Positions 39,446 through 47,536 of a stretch of 64,000 bases of DNA are shown piece after piece. The notes beneath the pieces were generated by a model, which saw only the letters and a program-made list of their open reading frames with translations, was not told where the DNA came from and ran no database searches. The stretch's first letter is position 1; every line of letters starts with the position of its first letter. The stretch lies in NCBI RefSeq assembly GCF_006715785.1, contig NZ_VFNX01000001.1, positions 1,936,501-2,000,500 on the forward strand, written 5' to 3'. A program made the position numbers and the translations under genes. The stretch comes from Streptomyces puniciscabiei (GTDB lineage: Bacteria; Actinomycetota; Actinomycetes; Streptomycetales; Streptomycetaceae).

Positions 39446-42400
39446 TCATCGATCGCGGTCATCGGGGTATCCGGGGATGGGGTGCTCGGCGCAGATCCGG
39501 CGGACCTCGGCCCGGATCTTGGCGGCCACCGCCGGGTGTACGGCACCGGCGGTGCGCAGTTCCTCGACCACGTCCGCGATCAGGTCCGCGCACAGAGCGG
39601 CCGTCTCGGGCGGGACGGCCCGCGCCGCCAGCGTGTTGGTGCCGAGCCTGATCCCTCCGGTCACCCGCGGCGGTGTGTCGTCGCCAGGCACCCGGTTTCG
39701 GTTGACCAGAATCCCGCAGGCTTCCAGGGCCTCCTCGACGTCGGCGCCGGTGACCCCGTGGGGTCGCAGGTCGGCGAGGACCATGTGCGTGTCGGTGCCG
39801 TCCGTCACTACCCGCAGGCCGCGGCGCTTGAGCTGATCGGCGATGGCGGTGGCGTTGTCGAGCACCAGCTCCATCACGGTACGGAAGGCGGGTTGGGCGG
39901 CCGCGTGCAGCGCTCGCGCCTTGGCCGCCACGTTGCCGAGATCGGGCGTGCCCTGCACGAGCGGGAACACCGCGCCGTCGACGAGCTTCCGCAGCGGCAC
40001 CCGGCCGTCCGGTCCGGGCGCGTCCGCGTCCCGACCGAGCAGGATCAGGCCGCCTCGGGGCCCGTAGAGCTGCTTGTAGGTGCTGGTGGTGGTCAGATGG
40101 GCGTGGTCGATCGGGCTCGGGTGCAGCCCGGTGGCCACCAGACCGGAGATGTGTGAGATGTCGGCGATCAGGTACGCGCCCACCGTGTCGGCGATCTCCC
40201 GGAACCGGGCGAAGTCGATCTCCCTGGGGTAGGCGCTGGCGCCGGCGATGACGACCTTCGGCCGGTGCTCGCCGGCCAGCGCGGCGATCTGCTCGTAATC
40301 CAGCCGTTCGTCATCGCCCGTGCGATAGCAGACGGAGTGGAAGTAGCGTCCGGTGACCGAGGCGGCCGAGCCGTGCGACAGATGCCCGCCGCAGTCCAGG
40401 TCGAGTCCGAGAATGGTGTCGCCCGGCTCCAGCAGCCCCATGAGTACCGCGAGGTTGGCCGAGGATCCCGAGTGCGGCTGGACGTTCGCGGCCCGGGCCT
40501 GGAAGAGCGCGCAGGCCCGGCTGATGGCGAGGCGCTCGACCTCGTCGGCGATCTCGGCGCCCGCGTGGTAGCGGCGGCCCGGATACCCCTCCGTGGTCAG
40601 GTTGGCCAGCGACGAGCCCGCACAGGCCAGTACCGAGGGCGGCGCCACGCTGGAGGAGGCGACCAGCACCAGGGTGTCCTGCTGCCGGATGTCCTCGCGT
40701 GCGAGCAGGTCCGCCAGATCCGGGTCGTCCTCGGCCAGCGCGCTCGGGGGCCGCTCCGCCACGGCGGCGGGCTCCTCGTCGGGCTCCTCCAGGGTGTGCA
40801 GCAAGTGGGCGACCCGCAGCGCCTGCGGCCCGGCGTCCGGATCGGCGGCGATCAACGACGCGAGGTCGGAGATCACCGGATTGCCGAACACCGTGCGGAC
40901 CGGTACGGGGGCGCCGAGCAACTCCTGCAGCCGGGCGGCCAGCCGGGTGCCGCTCAGCGAGTCGCCGCCCAGCCGGAAGAAGTTGCCGGTGGTGGGGACA
41001 TCGTCAAGTCCGAGGATCTCCCCCACGCAGGCGGCGACGAGCTCCGCCAGCAGCCCGGCGTCCGCCGGCGGCTCGGGTTCGGCCGGCTGTTCCGGTTCCG
41101 GGGCGGCCGCGAGAGTCGCGAGCGCCAGGCGGTCGACCTTTCCGTTGGCGGTGAGCGGAAGTTCGGGAAGCAGCCTGATCGCGGCGGGCACCATGACGGC
41201 GGGCAGTTCCTCGGACAGGTACGCCCGCAGCGCGTCGGCGCTCAGGTTCGCGCTCGTCTCCGGCACCACGAAGGCCTGCAGTCGGACCACGTCGGCGCTG
41301 CTGCGCGGCGCCGTCACGACCGCGGTCCGCACCCCGTCGACACGGTTCAGGACCGCCTCGATCTCGCCGAGCTCGATCCGCTGTCCGGCGACCTTGACCT
41401 GGAAGTCCTCCCGGCCGAGGATCTCGATGTCACCGCCCGGCAGCAGGCGGCCGAAGTCCCCGGTCAGATAGGCGCGTTCGCCGGTCGTCGGAAGCGTGAC
41501 GAACTTGGCCTCGGTGCGCTCCGGGTCGCCGAGGTAGCCGATGGCCAGGCCCACCGGGCTCGCCACGGCCATCTCCCCGCGGACCCAGGTCGGGCGCGGC
41601 CGCAGGTCCCGGTCCACGATGTAGTACCGCTGATTGGCGATCGGTTTTCCGTAGGGGATGCTCGTCCATTCCGGATCCACCGCGCCGATCGGGTAGAAGA
41701 GCGACCAGCAGATGGTCTCGGTGGGACCGCCTGAGCCGACGACCTGCAGCCCGGATGCCTGGGCGCGCGCCCGATCGGGCAGGTTCAGCGGAATCCAGTC
41801 ACCGGACAGCACCGCCAGCCGGAGTGTGCCGAGCACCCGGTCGCTTCGGGTCTCCGCCTCGCCGACCAGCAGTTCCATCAACACCGGTACGGAGTTCCAG
41901 ATCGTCACCCGCTCGTCGCGCACCAGATCGACCCAGACGTCCGGTTCGGCGCGCTGGAACGGCGGCGGAAGGACGACCGCGGCTCCGCAGCCCAGCGGGC
42001 CGAAGACATCGTAGATCGACGCGTCGAAGTGCAGCCCGGAGATCGCCAGGAGGCGGTCCGCCGAGGTGACGGCGAACCGCCGCTGCACGTCCCGCACCAG
42101 GTTCGCCACACCGCGATGGCCGACCACGACGCCCTTCGGATCCCCGGTGGATCCCGACGTGTAGATGACGTAGGCCGGGTCGTCCGGTCCCTGGACAGCG
42201 GTGAGCGGCTCGGTGGACGCGGTCTCGAAGTCGGTGTCGGCGCGCAGCACGGTCATCCCGGCCGGCAGGTCGAGCGAGTCTGCCAGGCGGGACTGAGTGA
42301 GGACGATGCTCACCTCGGCCGACTCCAGCAGCCGGGCGATCCGCGCCCGTGGTGCCGCCGCGTCGAGCGGCAGGTAGGCGCCGCCGGCGGCCAGGATGCC

Positions 42401-44080
42401 GTAGACGGCCGCGTACTGCTCCCAGCCCTTCTCCATCACCACGCCGACCAGGTCCCCGGGCCGGACGTCCTGCTCGCGCAGCCCGTTTCCGATGCGGTAC
42501 GCCTGGTCGGCCAGCTCCGCGTAAGTCAGCCGCCGGTCGGGCGCCACGACGGCCTCCGCGTCGGGCGTCCGCCGTGCCTGGGCGAAGAACCGCTCCTGGA
42601 GAAGCACGGCGGGTACGGGCTCGGCGGTGTCGTTGACCTCGTTCCAGACCGCCCGGTCACGCCTGTTGCGCAGGTCGAGGTGCGGGGCGTTCCAGACGCC
42701 GTGGCCCGGCTCGTCCGCGAGCATCCGCCCGATCAGGTTCCGGAACGCCTCGAACGCGTCCTCGACGAGGCCGGGCGCGAAAGCCCCGGACCGGTAGTCC
42801 CACACCAGCCGGAGCTCCCCGTCCTCCTCACGGATCTGGAAGTCCAGCGAAACCTGCGGGGTCTGCGTGATCGAGTGCACCTCGGCGCCGAACTCGCTGA
42901 TCGACCGGGCGAGCGGCAGCCCGAGCAGGCTGGTCACCACGACCGGCATGGACGCGGCGGTGAGACCCCGGCGCCGGGCCAGCTCACGCAGCACGTCCAC
43001 GCCGTTCACGCTCGCGTGCCGGATGTCGTCGCGCAGCTGAGCGGCCAGGCCGACGATCCGCTCGGCCACGGTCTGCCCCGTCGGGCGGACCTCGAGCAGG
43101 ATCGCGTTGGTGTAGTCCCCGATCACGTCCTCGATGCCGGGCACGTCGAACCGCTGGAAGACCGGCACGTTGAGGGTGAACGCGGGTTCGGAGCTCCATC
43201 CCCGGATCACCTCGGCGAAGACGCCGACGAGCAATTCGGTCTCGGTGAGGTGATGATCGCGGGCCCGCTTGCGCAACACCGCGTACTCCTCCGCGGGATA
43301 GCGGACCGTGCACCGCTCGAACTGGCCCGGTCCCTCCGCGGTGTACCGCGCCGCCGGCAGGTCGGGCGCGGGCGGCAGCTCGTCGATGCGCTCCTGCCAG
43401 TAGCGCCAGTCGGCCTGCCACCGCGCTCCCCCGCGCACCTCCTCGTCCAGCCACAGGGCGAAGTCCCGGAACGCGAGCCGCTGCGGTGCCAGCTCCGCGT
43501 CCGGGTCCTCGTACAGCGCGATCAGGTCGGGAAAGAGAGTGAGGAAGAGGCTGCTCGCGTCCATCAACTGGAGATCGATGCCGAGCTGCACGCGGACCCG
43601 GTCGGACAGCCGCACCACCCGGAGGTCGAACATCGGCCAGGTTCCGGGGTCGAGTCTCCGATGGCCTCCTTCGGCGCGGCTCTCCTCCAGCCGCCGGGCC
43701 GCTTCCGGATCATCGCGCAGATCGTCGACCGTGATCGGCACCGGCCCCGGCTGCTCGAGCACGACCTGGCTGCCGTCCGGTCGTACCACGGTGCGCAGCC
43801 CGGGGTGGTGCTCGACCAGCCGCTCCCAGGCACGGCGGTACCGGGACAGGTCCAGTTCGTCGCGCTCCCACTCGAAGTACCCGTAGCAGCCGACATTGCC
43901 CAGTTCGACGGCGTCCGCCCGGCCGACCCACAGCGCCTGCTGGGTAGGAGTCAGCGGGAACGGCTCACCGGCGGCGCCCGGATCCGGCACCAGAGGCGGC
44001 AGCCCGACCGTCTCGCCGGCGGCCGCGGCGCTGCCGTCGGGCGTGCGGATCGTGCTGTCCCCCGGGACAGTGGTCGTCAT
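39446..44080 (-). CDS. NRPS2: Cy-A-PCP fused to a serine-hydroxymethyltransferase-like domain
   Basis: 1544 aa. The Cy domain (about 40 to 470) has the motif DLQLMDASS at residues 169 to 177 and TQTPQVSLD. The A domain (about 480 to 985) shows HFDASIYD, WNSVP and LSGDWIPL, as in Cys/Ser activating Cy modules. My code reading is D-A-Y-N-V-S-S-C-W-K, six positions of the Cys code with smaller residues elsewhere. The PCP has GGDSLSG (Ser near 1040). Residues about 1110 to 1520 are a PLP enzyme of the GlyA family (EGYPGRRYHAG, QPHSGSSAN, Lys1336 in TSTYKQLYGPR, GGIRLGT). Glu57 of GlyA is Ser1143 here, and the His before the Lys is Tyr1335. The likely unit is alpha-methylserine, cyclised to 4-methyloxazoline. 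GAGGAG precedes the ATG. Confidence 0.93.
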   Translation of the reverse strand: MTTTVPGDSTIRTPDGSAAAAGETVGLPPLVPDPGAAGEPFPLTPTQQALWVGRADAVELGNVGCYGYFEWERDELDLSRYRRAWERLVEHHPGLRTVVRPDGSQVVLEQPGPVPITVDDLRDDPEAARRLEESRAEGGHRRLDPGTWPMFDLRVVRLSDRVRVQLGIDLQLMDASSLFLTLFPDLIALYEDPDAELAPQRLAFRDFALWLDEEVRGGARWQADWRYWQERIDELPPAPDLPAARYTAEGPGQFERCTVRYPAEEYAVLRKRARDHHLTETELLVGVFAEVIRGWSSEPAFTLNVPVFQRFDVPGIEDVIGDYTNAILLEVRPTGQTVAERIVGLAAQLRDDIRHASVNGVDVLRELARRRGLTAASMPVVVTSLLGLPLARSISEFGAEVHSITQTPQVSLDFQIREEDGELRLVWDYRSGAFAPGLVEDAFEAFRNLIGRMLADEPGHGVWNAPHLDLRNRRDRAVWNEVNDTAEPVPAVLLQERFFAQARRTPDAEAVVAPDRRLTYAELADQAYRIGNGLREQDVRPGDLVGVVMEKGWEQYAAVYGILAAGGAYLPLDAAAPRARIARLLESAEVSIVLTQSRLADSLDLPAGMTVLRADTDFETASTEPLTAVQGPDDPAYVIYTSGSTGDPKGVVVGHRGVANLVRDVQRRFAVTSADRLLAISGLHFDASIYDVFGPLGCGAAVVLPPPFQRAEPDVWVDLVRDERVTIWNSVPVLMELLVGEAETRSDRVLGTLRLAVLSGDWIPLNLPDRARAQASGLQVVGSGGPTETICWSLFYPIGAVDPEWTSIPYGKPIANQRYYIVDRDLRPRPTWVRGEMAVASPVGLAIGYLGDPERTEAKFVTLPTTGERAYLTGDFGRLLPGGDIEILGREDFQVKVAGQRIELGEIEAVLNRVDGVRTAVVTAPRSSADVVRLQAFVVPETSANLSADALRAYLSEELPAVMVPAAIRLLPELPLTANGKVDRLALATLAAAPEPEQPAEPEPPADAGLLAELVAACVGEILGLDDVPTTGNFFRLGGDSLSGTRLAARLQELLGAPVPVRTVFGNPVISDLASLIAADPDAGPQALRVAHLLHTLEEPDEEPAAVAERPPSALAEDDPDLADLLAREDIRQQDTLVLVASSSVAPPSVLACAGSSLANLTTEGYPGRRYHAGAEIADEVERLAISRACALFQARAANVQPHSGSSANLAVLMGLLEPGDTILGLDLDCGGHLSHGSAASVTGRYFHSVCYRTGDDERLDYEQIAALAGEHRPKVVIAGASAYPREIDFARFREIADTVGAYLIADISHISGLVATGLHPSPIDHAHLTTTSTYKQLYGPRGGLILLGRDADAPGPDGRVPLRKLVDGAVFPLVQGTPDLGNVAAKARALHAAAQPAFRTVMELVLDNATAIADQLKRRGLRVVTDGTDTHMVLADLRPHGVTGADVEEALEACGILVNRNRVPGDDTPPRVTGGIRLGTNTLAARAVPPETAALCADLIADVVEELRTAGAVHPAVAAKIRAEVRRICAEHPIPGYPDDRDR

Positions 44081-44132
44081 CGCGACTCCTCGAACGTGAC
44101 GGCGGACAACAAGGTCCGACTGTAGGAATCGC

Positions 44133-44148
44133 AGTTACCCCGGGGTTA
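44133..44148 (-). promoter_or_regulatory. SARP box and promoter for NRPS2
   Basis: On the minus strand TAACC-N6-TAACT is repeated with 11-bp period, and TACAGT (plus 44119-44124) follows 8 bp later as a -10 element. The NRPS2 start lies about 40 bp further with a good ribosome-binding site. Small SARPs bind direct repeats with this period and position. Confidence 0.6.
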
Positions 44149-44150
44149 CG

Positions 44151-44166
44151 TCACCGGCTGATAACC
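44151..44166 (+). promoter_or_regulatory. Possible SARP box for the aldehyde dehydrogenase gene
   Basis: TCACC-N6-TAACC on the plus strand, 11-bp period, with GATCCT 9 bp later (44176-44181). The ATG at 44188 is only 6 bp beyond that hexamer and has no ribosome-binding site, which suits a leaderless mRNA. The hexamer is a weak -10, so this is tentative. Confidence 0.45.
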
Positions 44167-44187
44167 AGCGCGGTCGATCCTGCGCCC

Positions 44188-45690
44188 ATGGAGAATACGA
44201 GCGCCGCGATTCCCGCCGCGGCCCGTCGTTCACGCTCGGTCCAGTGGATCGACGGCGACTGGCGCGCCACGAAGTCCGACCACGCCCTCGCTGTCGTCGA
44301 TCCTGCGACCGGTCTCACCCTCGCGGAGGTGCCCGCCGGCGGGCAGGCCGATGTGGACGCGGCCGTCACCTCCGCCGCCCGGGCCTTCCCCGCCTGGTCG
44401 AGAACACCACTCACGGAACGCCTCCGGTACCTCGACCGGCTCGCCGAACTGCTCGACGAGCACGCCGACACCGTGGCCGGCGTGCTGACCGCGGAGACCG
44501 GGATGCCGGTGACCCTGGCCCGGCACGCCCAGGTCTCCTTCGGCCTCGGGGCCCTCCGCTCCTGTGTCGAAGCCGCCCGCGAGCATGCCTGGGAGCAGCG
44601 GATCGGCAACTCCCTGGTCCGCTCCGAGGCCGCCGGGGCCACCGGCTGCATCACACCGTGGAACGCGCCGGTGGCGTTGAACCTGCAGAAGATCCCGGCC
44701 GCGCTGGCGGCCGGCTGCACCGTGGTGCTGAAACCCAGCGAACTGGCGCCGCTGAGCAGTTACCTGCTGGCCGAGCTGCTCGCGCGGACCGACCTGCCGC
44801 CCGGTGTGTTCAACCTGGTGTGCGGGACCGGTCCGGAGGCCGGCGAGGCGCTGGCCGCCCACCCGGAGATCGACGTCGTCTCCCTGACCGGCTCGATCCG
44901 CGCCGGACGCCGGGTGTCCGAGCTGGCCGCGTCCCGAGCCGCGCGGGTCAACCTGGAACTGGGCGGCAAGAGCGCCTCGATCGTGCTGCCCGACGCCGAC
45001 CTTCGCGCCGCGGTGACCGCGACCGTGCAACAGGCGAACTTCAACACCGGCCAGGTGTGCTTCGCCTGGAGCCGTCTCCTGGTGCCGGCCCACCGGTACG
45101 ACGAGGCCGTGGCGATCGCGGCCGAGACGGCCGGGGCCCTGCGCGTCGGTGACCCCTGGGACCCGGCCACCCAGGTCGGACCGCTGATCCACCACGACGC
45201 CGTCGAGCGCGTGCGCGGCATCCTGGACGACGCGATCGCCGGCGGCGCGACCCTGGTCACCGGCGGCGAGGTCCCTCCCGGGGCGGCCGGCGGCAGCTAC
45301 CTGACCCCCGCGGTGCTCGCCGGCCTGCCGCCACGGGCACGGGCGGTCGTCGAGGAGGTCTTCGGCCCGGTCGTCGTGGTGCTGCCCTACCGGGACGAGG
45401 ACGAGGCGGTCCGGATCGCCAACGACACCGACTACGGCCTGTCCGGCGCGGTGTGGTCGCAGGACGTCGAGCACGCCACCTCGATCGCCGCGCAGCTGCG
45501 CACCGGCCGGGTGGACATCAACGGCGCCCCGTTCAACATGCGCGCACCCTTCGGCGGATACAAGAGCTCGGGCAACGGCCGCGAACTCGGCGCCTGGGGT
45601 CTGGCCTCCTTCTGCGAGACCAAGGCGATCCAGCTTCCCCTCACCGAGGAGGGCGAGGCCGGCCTCAAGCTCAGCTCCACAGCGCGCTGA
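44188..45690 (+). CDS. NAD(P)-dependent aldehyde dehydrogenase
   Basis: 500 aa, full-length ALDH. Motifs are GCITPWNAPVALNLQKIPAA (cofactor side), LTGSIRAGR, the catalytic Glu in NLELGGKSA, and the nucleophilic Cys in FNTGQVCFAWSRLL. In this cluster it most plausibly oxidises the indole-3-carbaldehyde released by the threonine-aldolase-like enzyme to the carboxylic acid that NRPS1 activates. That substrate is inferred from context. It is divergent from NRPS2 and may be translated from a leaderless mRNA. Confidence 0.9.
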   Translation: MENTSAAIPAAARRSRSVQWIDGDWRATKSDHALAVVDPATGLTLAEVPAGGQADVDAAVTSAARAFPAWSRTPLTERLRYLDRLAELLDEHADTVAGVLTAETGMPVTLARHAQVSFGLGALRSCVEAAREHAWEQRIGNSLVRSEAAGATGCITPWNAPVALNLQKIPAALAAGCTVVLKPSELAPLSSYLLAELLARTDLPPGVFNLVCGTGPEAGEALAAHPEIDVVSLTGSIRAGRRVSELAASRAARVNLELGGKSASIVLPDADLRAAVTATVQQANFNTGQVCFAWSRLLVPAHRYDEAVAIAAETAGALRVGDPWDPATQVGPLIHHDAVERVRGILDDAIAGGATLVTGGEVPPGAAGGSYLTPAVLAGLPPRARAVVEEVFGPVVVVLPYRDEDEAVRIANDTDYGLSGAVWSQDVEHATSIAAQLRTGRVDINGAPFNMRAPFGGYKSSGNGRELGAWGLASFCETKAIQLPLTEEGEAGLKLSSTAR

Positions 45691-45709
45691 GCGTGCGGCC
45701 GGGCGGCCG

Positions 45710-46450
45710 TCAGAGCCCGGCCAGGAGCTCCGCCAGCTCCTTGGGCCGCGACAGCATCGGCCAGTGCCCGGTCGGCAGCCCGATCATGGTCCAGTCCTGA
45801 CCGGCCAGCATCGAGAAGGCCGGGACGCCCGCCGCCACCATGGCCTGCACCTGCTCGACCGAGAAGGTGCAGGCGACCAGGGTGCGGGGGGTGTCCGGGA
45901 TCTCGGCGGGCCTGCGCGCGGGCCGCAGCACCATCGCGGCGGGCTGCGCCGAGGCGTGCTCGCGCATCAGCGCCAGATCCCGCGCCGAGAGTTCGGCCAG
46001 GGCGACCGGGTCCCGCAGTTGGTCGTCCTCGTCGAACGGCCGGGCCGGCAGCAGCCACCCCTGCCCCTCCGTCTCGATCTGCCGCCGCTGCTCCTCCTGT
46101 ACCTCGGGCGGAAGGAACTCGATCTGCGCCATTCCGTCCGGGAACGGGGCCGTGTCGACGTAGACGATCCGGCGCAGCCGCTCCGGTACCCGGTCGGCGG
46201 CCGCCGTACCCGCGGTCGTCGCACCGCTGTGCAGGACCAGCACCACGTCGCTCAGGTCGCCGATCGCGTCGACGATGTCGGCGACATGGGTGGTGACGCT
46301 CACCTCGGGAGTCGCCTCACCGGCCCGCTCGCCCTGCCCGGTCAGCGACACCACCCTGACCTGGTGCCCGGCGTCCTCCAGCAGCCTGCCCACGTCCTCC
46401 CAGACCCAGGGGCCGAAGAAGAACCCGGGAACCAGCACGTATGTCGACAT
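45710..46450 (-). CDS. Alpha/beta hydrolase
   Basis: 246 aa, AB_hydrolase fold of the plant methylesterase/SalH-like class. The N-terminus YVLVPGFFFGPWVWEDV forms the oxyanion region, the nucleophile Ser lies in VLHSGAT (an LxHSxG variant), and the His lies in TGHWPML. There is no signal peptide. It is divergent from a WYL regulator, 99 bp away, a common pairing in which the regulator controls the hydrolase. Whether it belongs to the biosynthetic cluster or is a bystander is unclear. Confidence 0.85.
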   Translation of the reverse strand: MSTYVLVPGFFFGPWVWEDVGRLLEDAGHQVRVVSLTGQGERAGEATPEVSVTTHVADIVDAIGDLSDVVLVLHSGATTAGTAAADRVPERLRRIVYVDTAPFPDGMAQIEFLPPEVQEEQRRQIETEGQGWLLPARPFDEDDQLRDPVALAELSARDLALMREHASAQPAAMVLRPARRPAEIPDTPRTLVACTFSVEQVQAMVAAGVPAFSMLAGQDWTMIGLPTGHWPMLSRPKELAELLAGL

Positions 46451-46549
46451 CTACGTTCTCCTTGCTCTGCCACGCTTTCTGACGCACCGAAGGTAGCCTT
46501 GTATCCGGGCGGAATCGGTCCGGATAAGCCGGCGAGGGAAGAGAAGGCT

Positions 46550-47536
46550 GTGCCGAAGGAGCGACCCACGACGCGCGTCCTGGCGATGCTGGAGCTTCTG
46601 CAGGACCGGCCGGGCATCAGTGGCCGCGACCTGGCGCAGCGGCTCGGCGTGGACGAGCGGACCGTACGCCGCTACGCCGCTCACCTCGCCGATCTCGGCA
46701 TTCCGGTCACGGCCGATCGCGGACGCTACGGCGGTTACTGGCTGCCGCCGGCCTTCCGGCTGCCCCCGCTCACGCTCACCGACGGTGAGGCCGGCGCGGT
46801 CATCCTGGGGCTGCTGGTCGGCTGTCCCGGTCCGCCCGGAAGCTCGACGGAGAGCGCCCTCGCCAAGATCAACCGGGTGCTGCCCGCCGCTGTCGCGGAC
46901 CGGGTCGCCGCCCTGCGCGACACACTCGCCTTCAGTCCCCACCCTGAGCCCGTCACCGCGCCCGACTCCCGGATCGCCCTGGATCTCGCCGCCGCGGCAC
47001 GCGATCGTCGCCGGGTCAGCATCACGTATCGCTCGTGGCGGGGCGAGACCTCCGAACGCGACCTGGACCCCTACGGCCTGGTCTTCCACTCGGGTCGCTG
47101 GTACGTGACGGGTCTGGACTCGCGCCGCGCGGCGATCCGGGTGTTCCGCATCGACCGCATCGATTCCCTCCGGCCCGCCGCGGACCCGCAGGCCGCCGCG
47201 CCCCCGCCCGGTTTCGACCCGGCCGCGCAGGTCACCGAGTCCCTCGGCGAGGTCGCCGGCAGGCACCAGGTCCGGGTGCTCCTGCACACCACCCTCGAAC
47301 AGGCCGCCCGTCGCATCCCACCGACCGCGGCGACCCTCATCCAGACCTCCGAGGGAATTCTGCTGGACACGCGCGCGGAGCGGTTGGACACCATGGCCGG
47401 CTATCTGGCCGGCCTCGGCTGTCCTTTCACCATCCACCAGCCGGCCGAGCTCCGCGACGCCCTCGCGCGGCTGTCCGACCGGCTCGCCTCCTACGCCGCC
47501 CGCACGGGGACGGCAGACACGCCGTTCAGCCCTTGA
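46550..47536 (+). CDS. YafY/WYL-domain transcriptional regulator
   Basis: 328 aa, GTG start at 46550. The N-terminal DeoR-type helix-turn-helix is SGRDLAQRLGVDERTVRRYAAHL. The WYL domain (about 140 to 220; ITYRSWRGETSERDLDPYGLVF, GRWYVTGLD) and the WCX C-terminal region follow. WYL domains bind nucleic acid or small ligands. It probably regulates itself and the divergent hydrolase. Its 3' end overlaps the 3' end of NRPS3 by 11 bp. Confidence 0.9.
   Translation: MPKERPTTRVLAMLELLQDRPGISGRDLAQRLGVDERTVRRYAAHLADLGIPVTADRGRYGGYWLPPAFRLPPLTLTDGEAGAVILGLLVGCPGPPGSSTESALAKINRVLPAAVADRVAALRDTLAFSPHPEPVTAPDSRIALDLAAAARDRRRVSITYRSWRGETSERDLDPYGLVFHSGRWYVTGLDSRRAAIRVFRIDRIDSLRPAADPQAAAPPPGFDPAAQVTESLGEVAGRHQVRVLLHTTLEQAARRIPPTAATLIQTSEGILLDTRAERLDTMAGYLAGLGCPFTIHQPAELRDALARLSDRLASYAARTGTADTPFSP

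Noticed and set aside
39446..44080. NRPS2 A domain as a plain cysteine-activating domain giving a thiazoline
   Set aside because: Only six of ten code positions match Cys, two large residues are replaced by small ones, and an SHMT-like domain is fused. Alpha-methylserine fits better, but Cys is not excluded.
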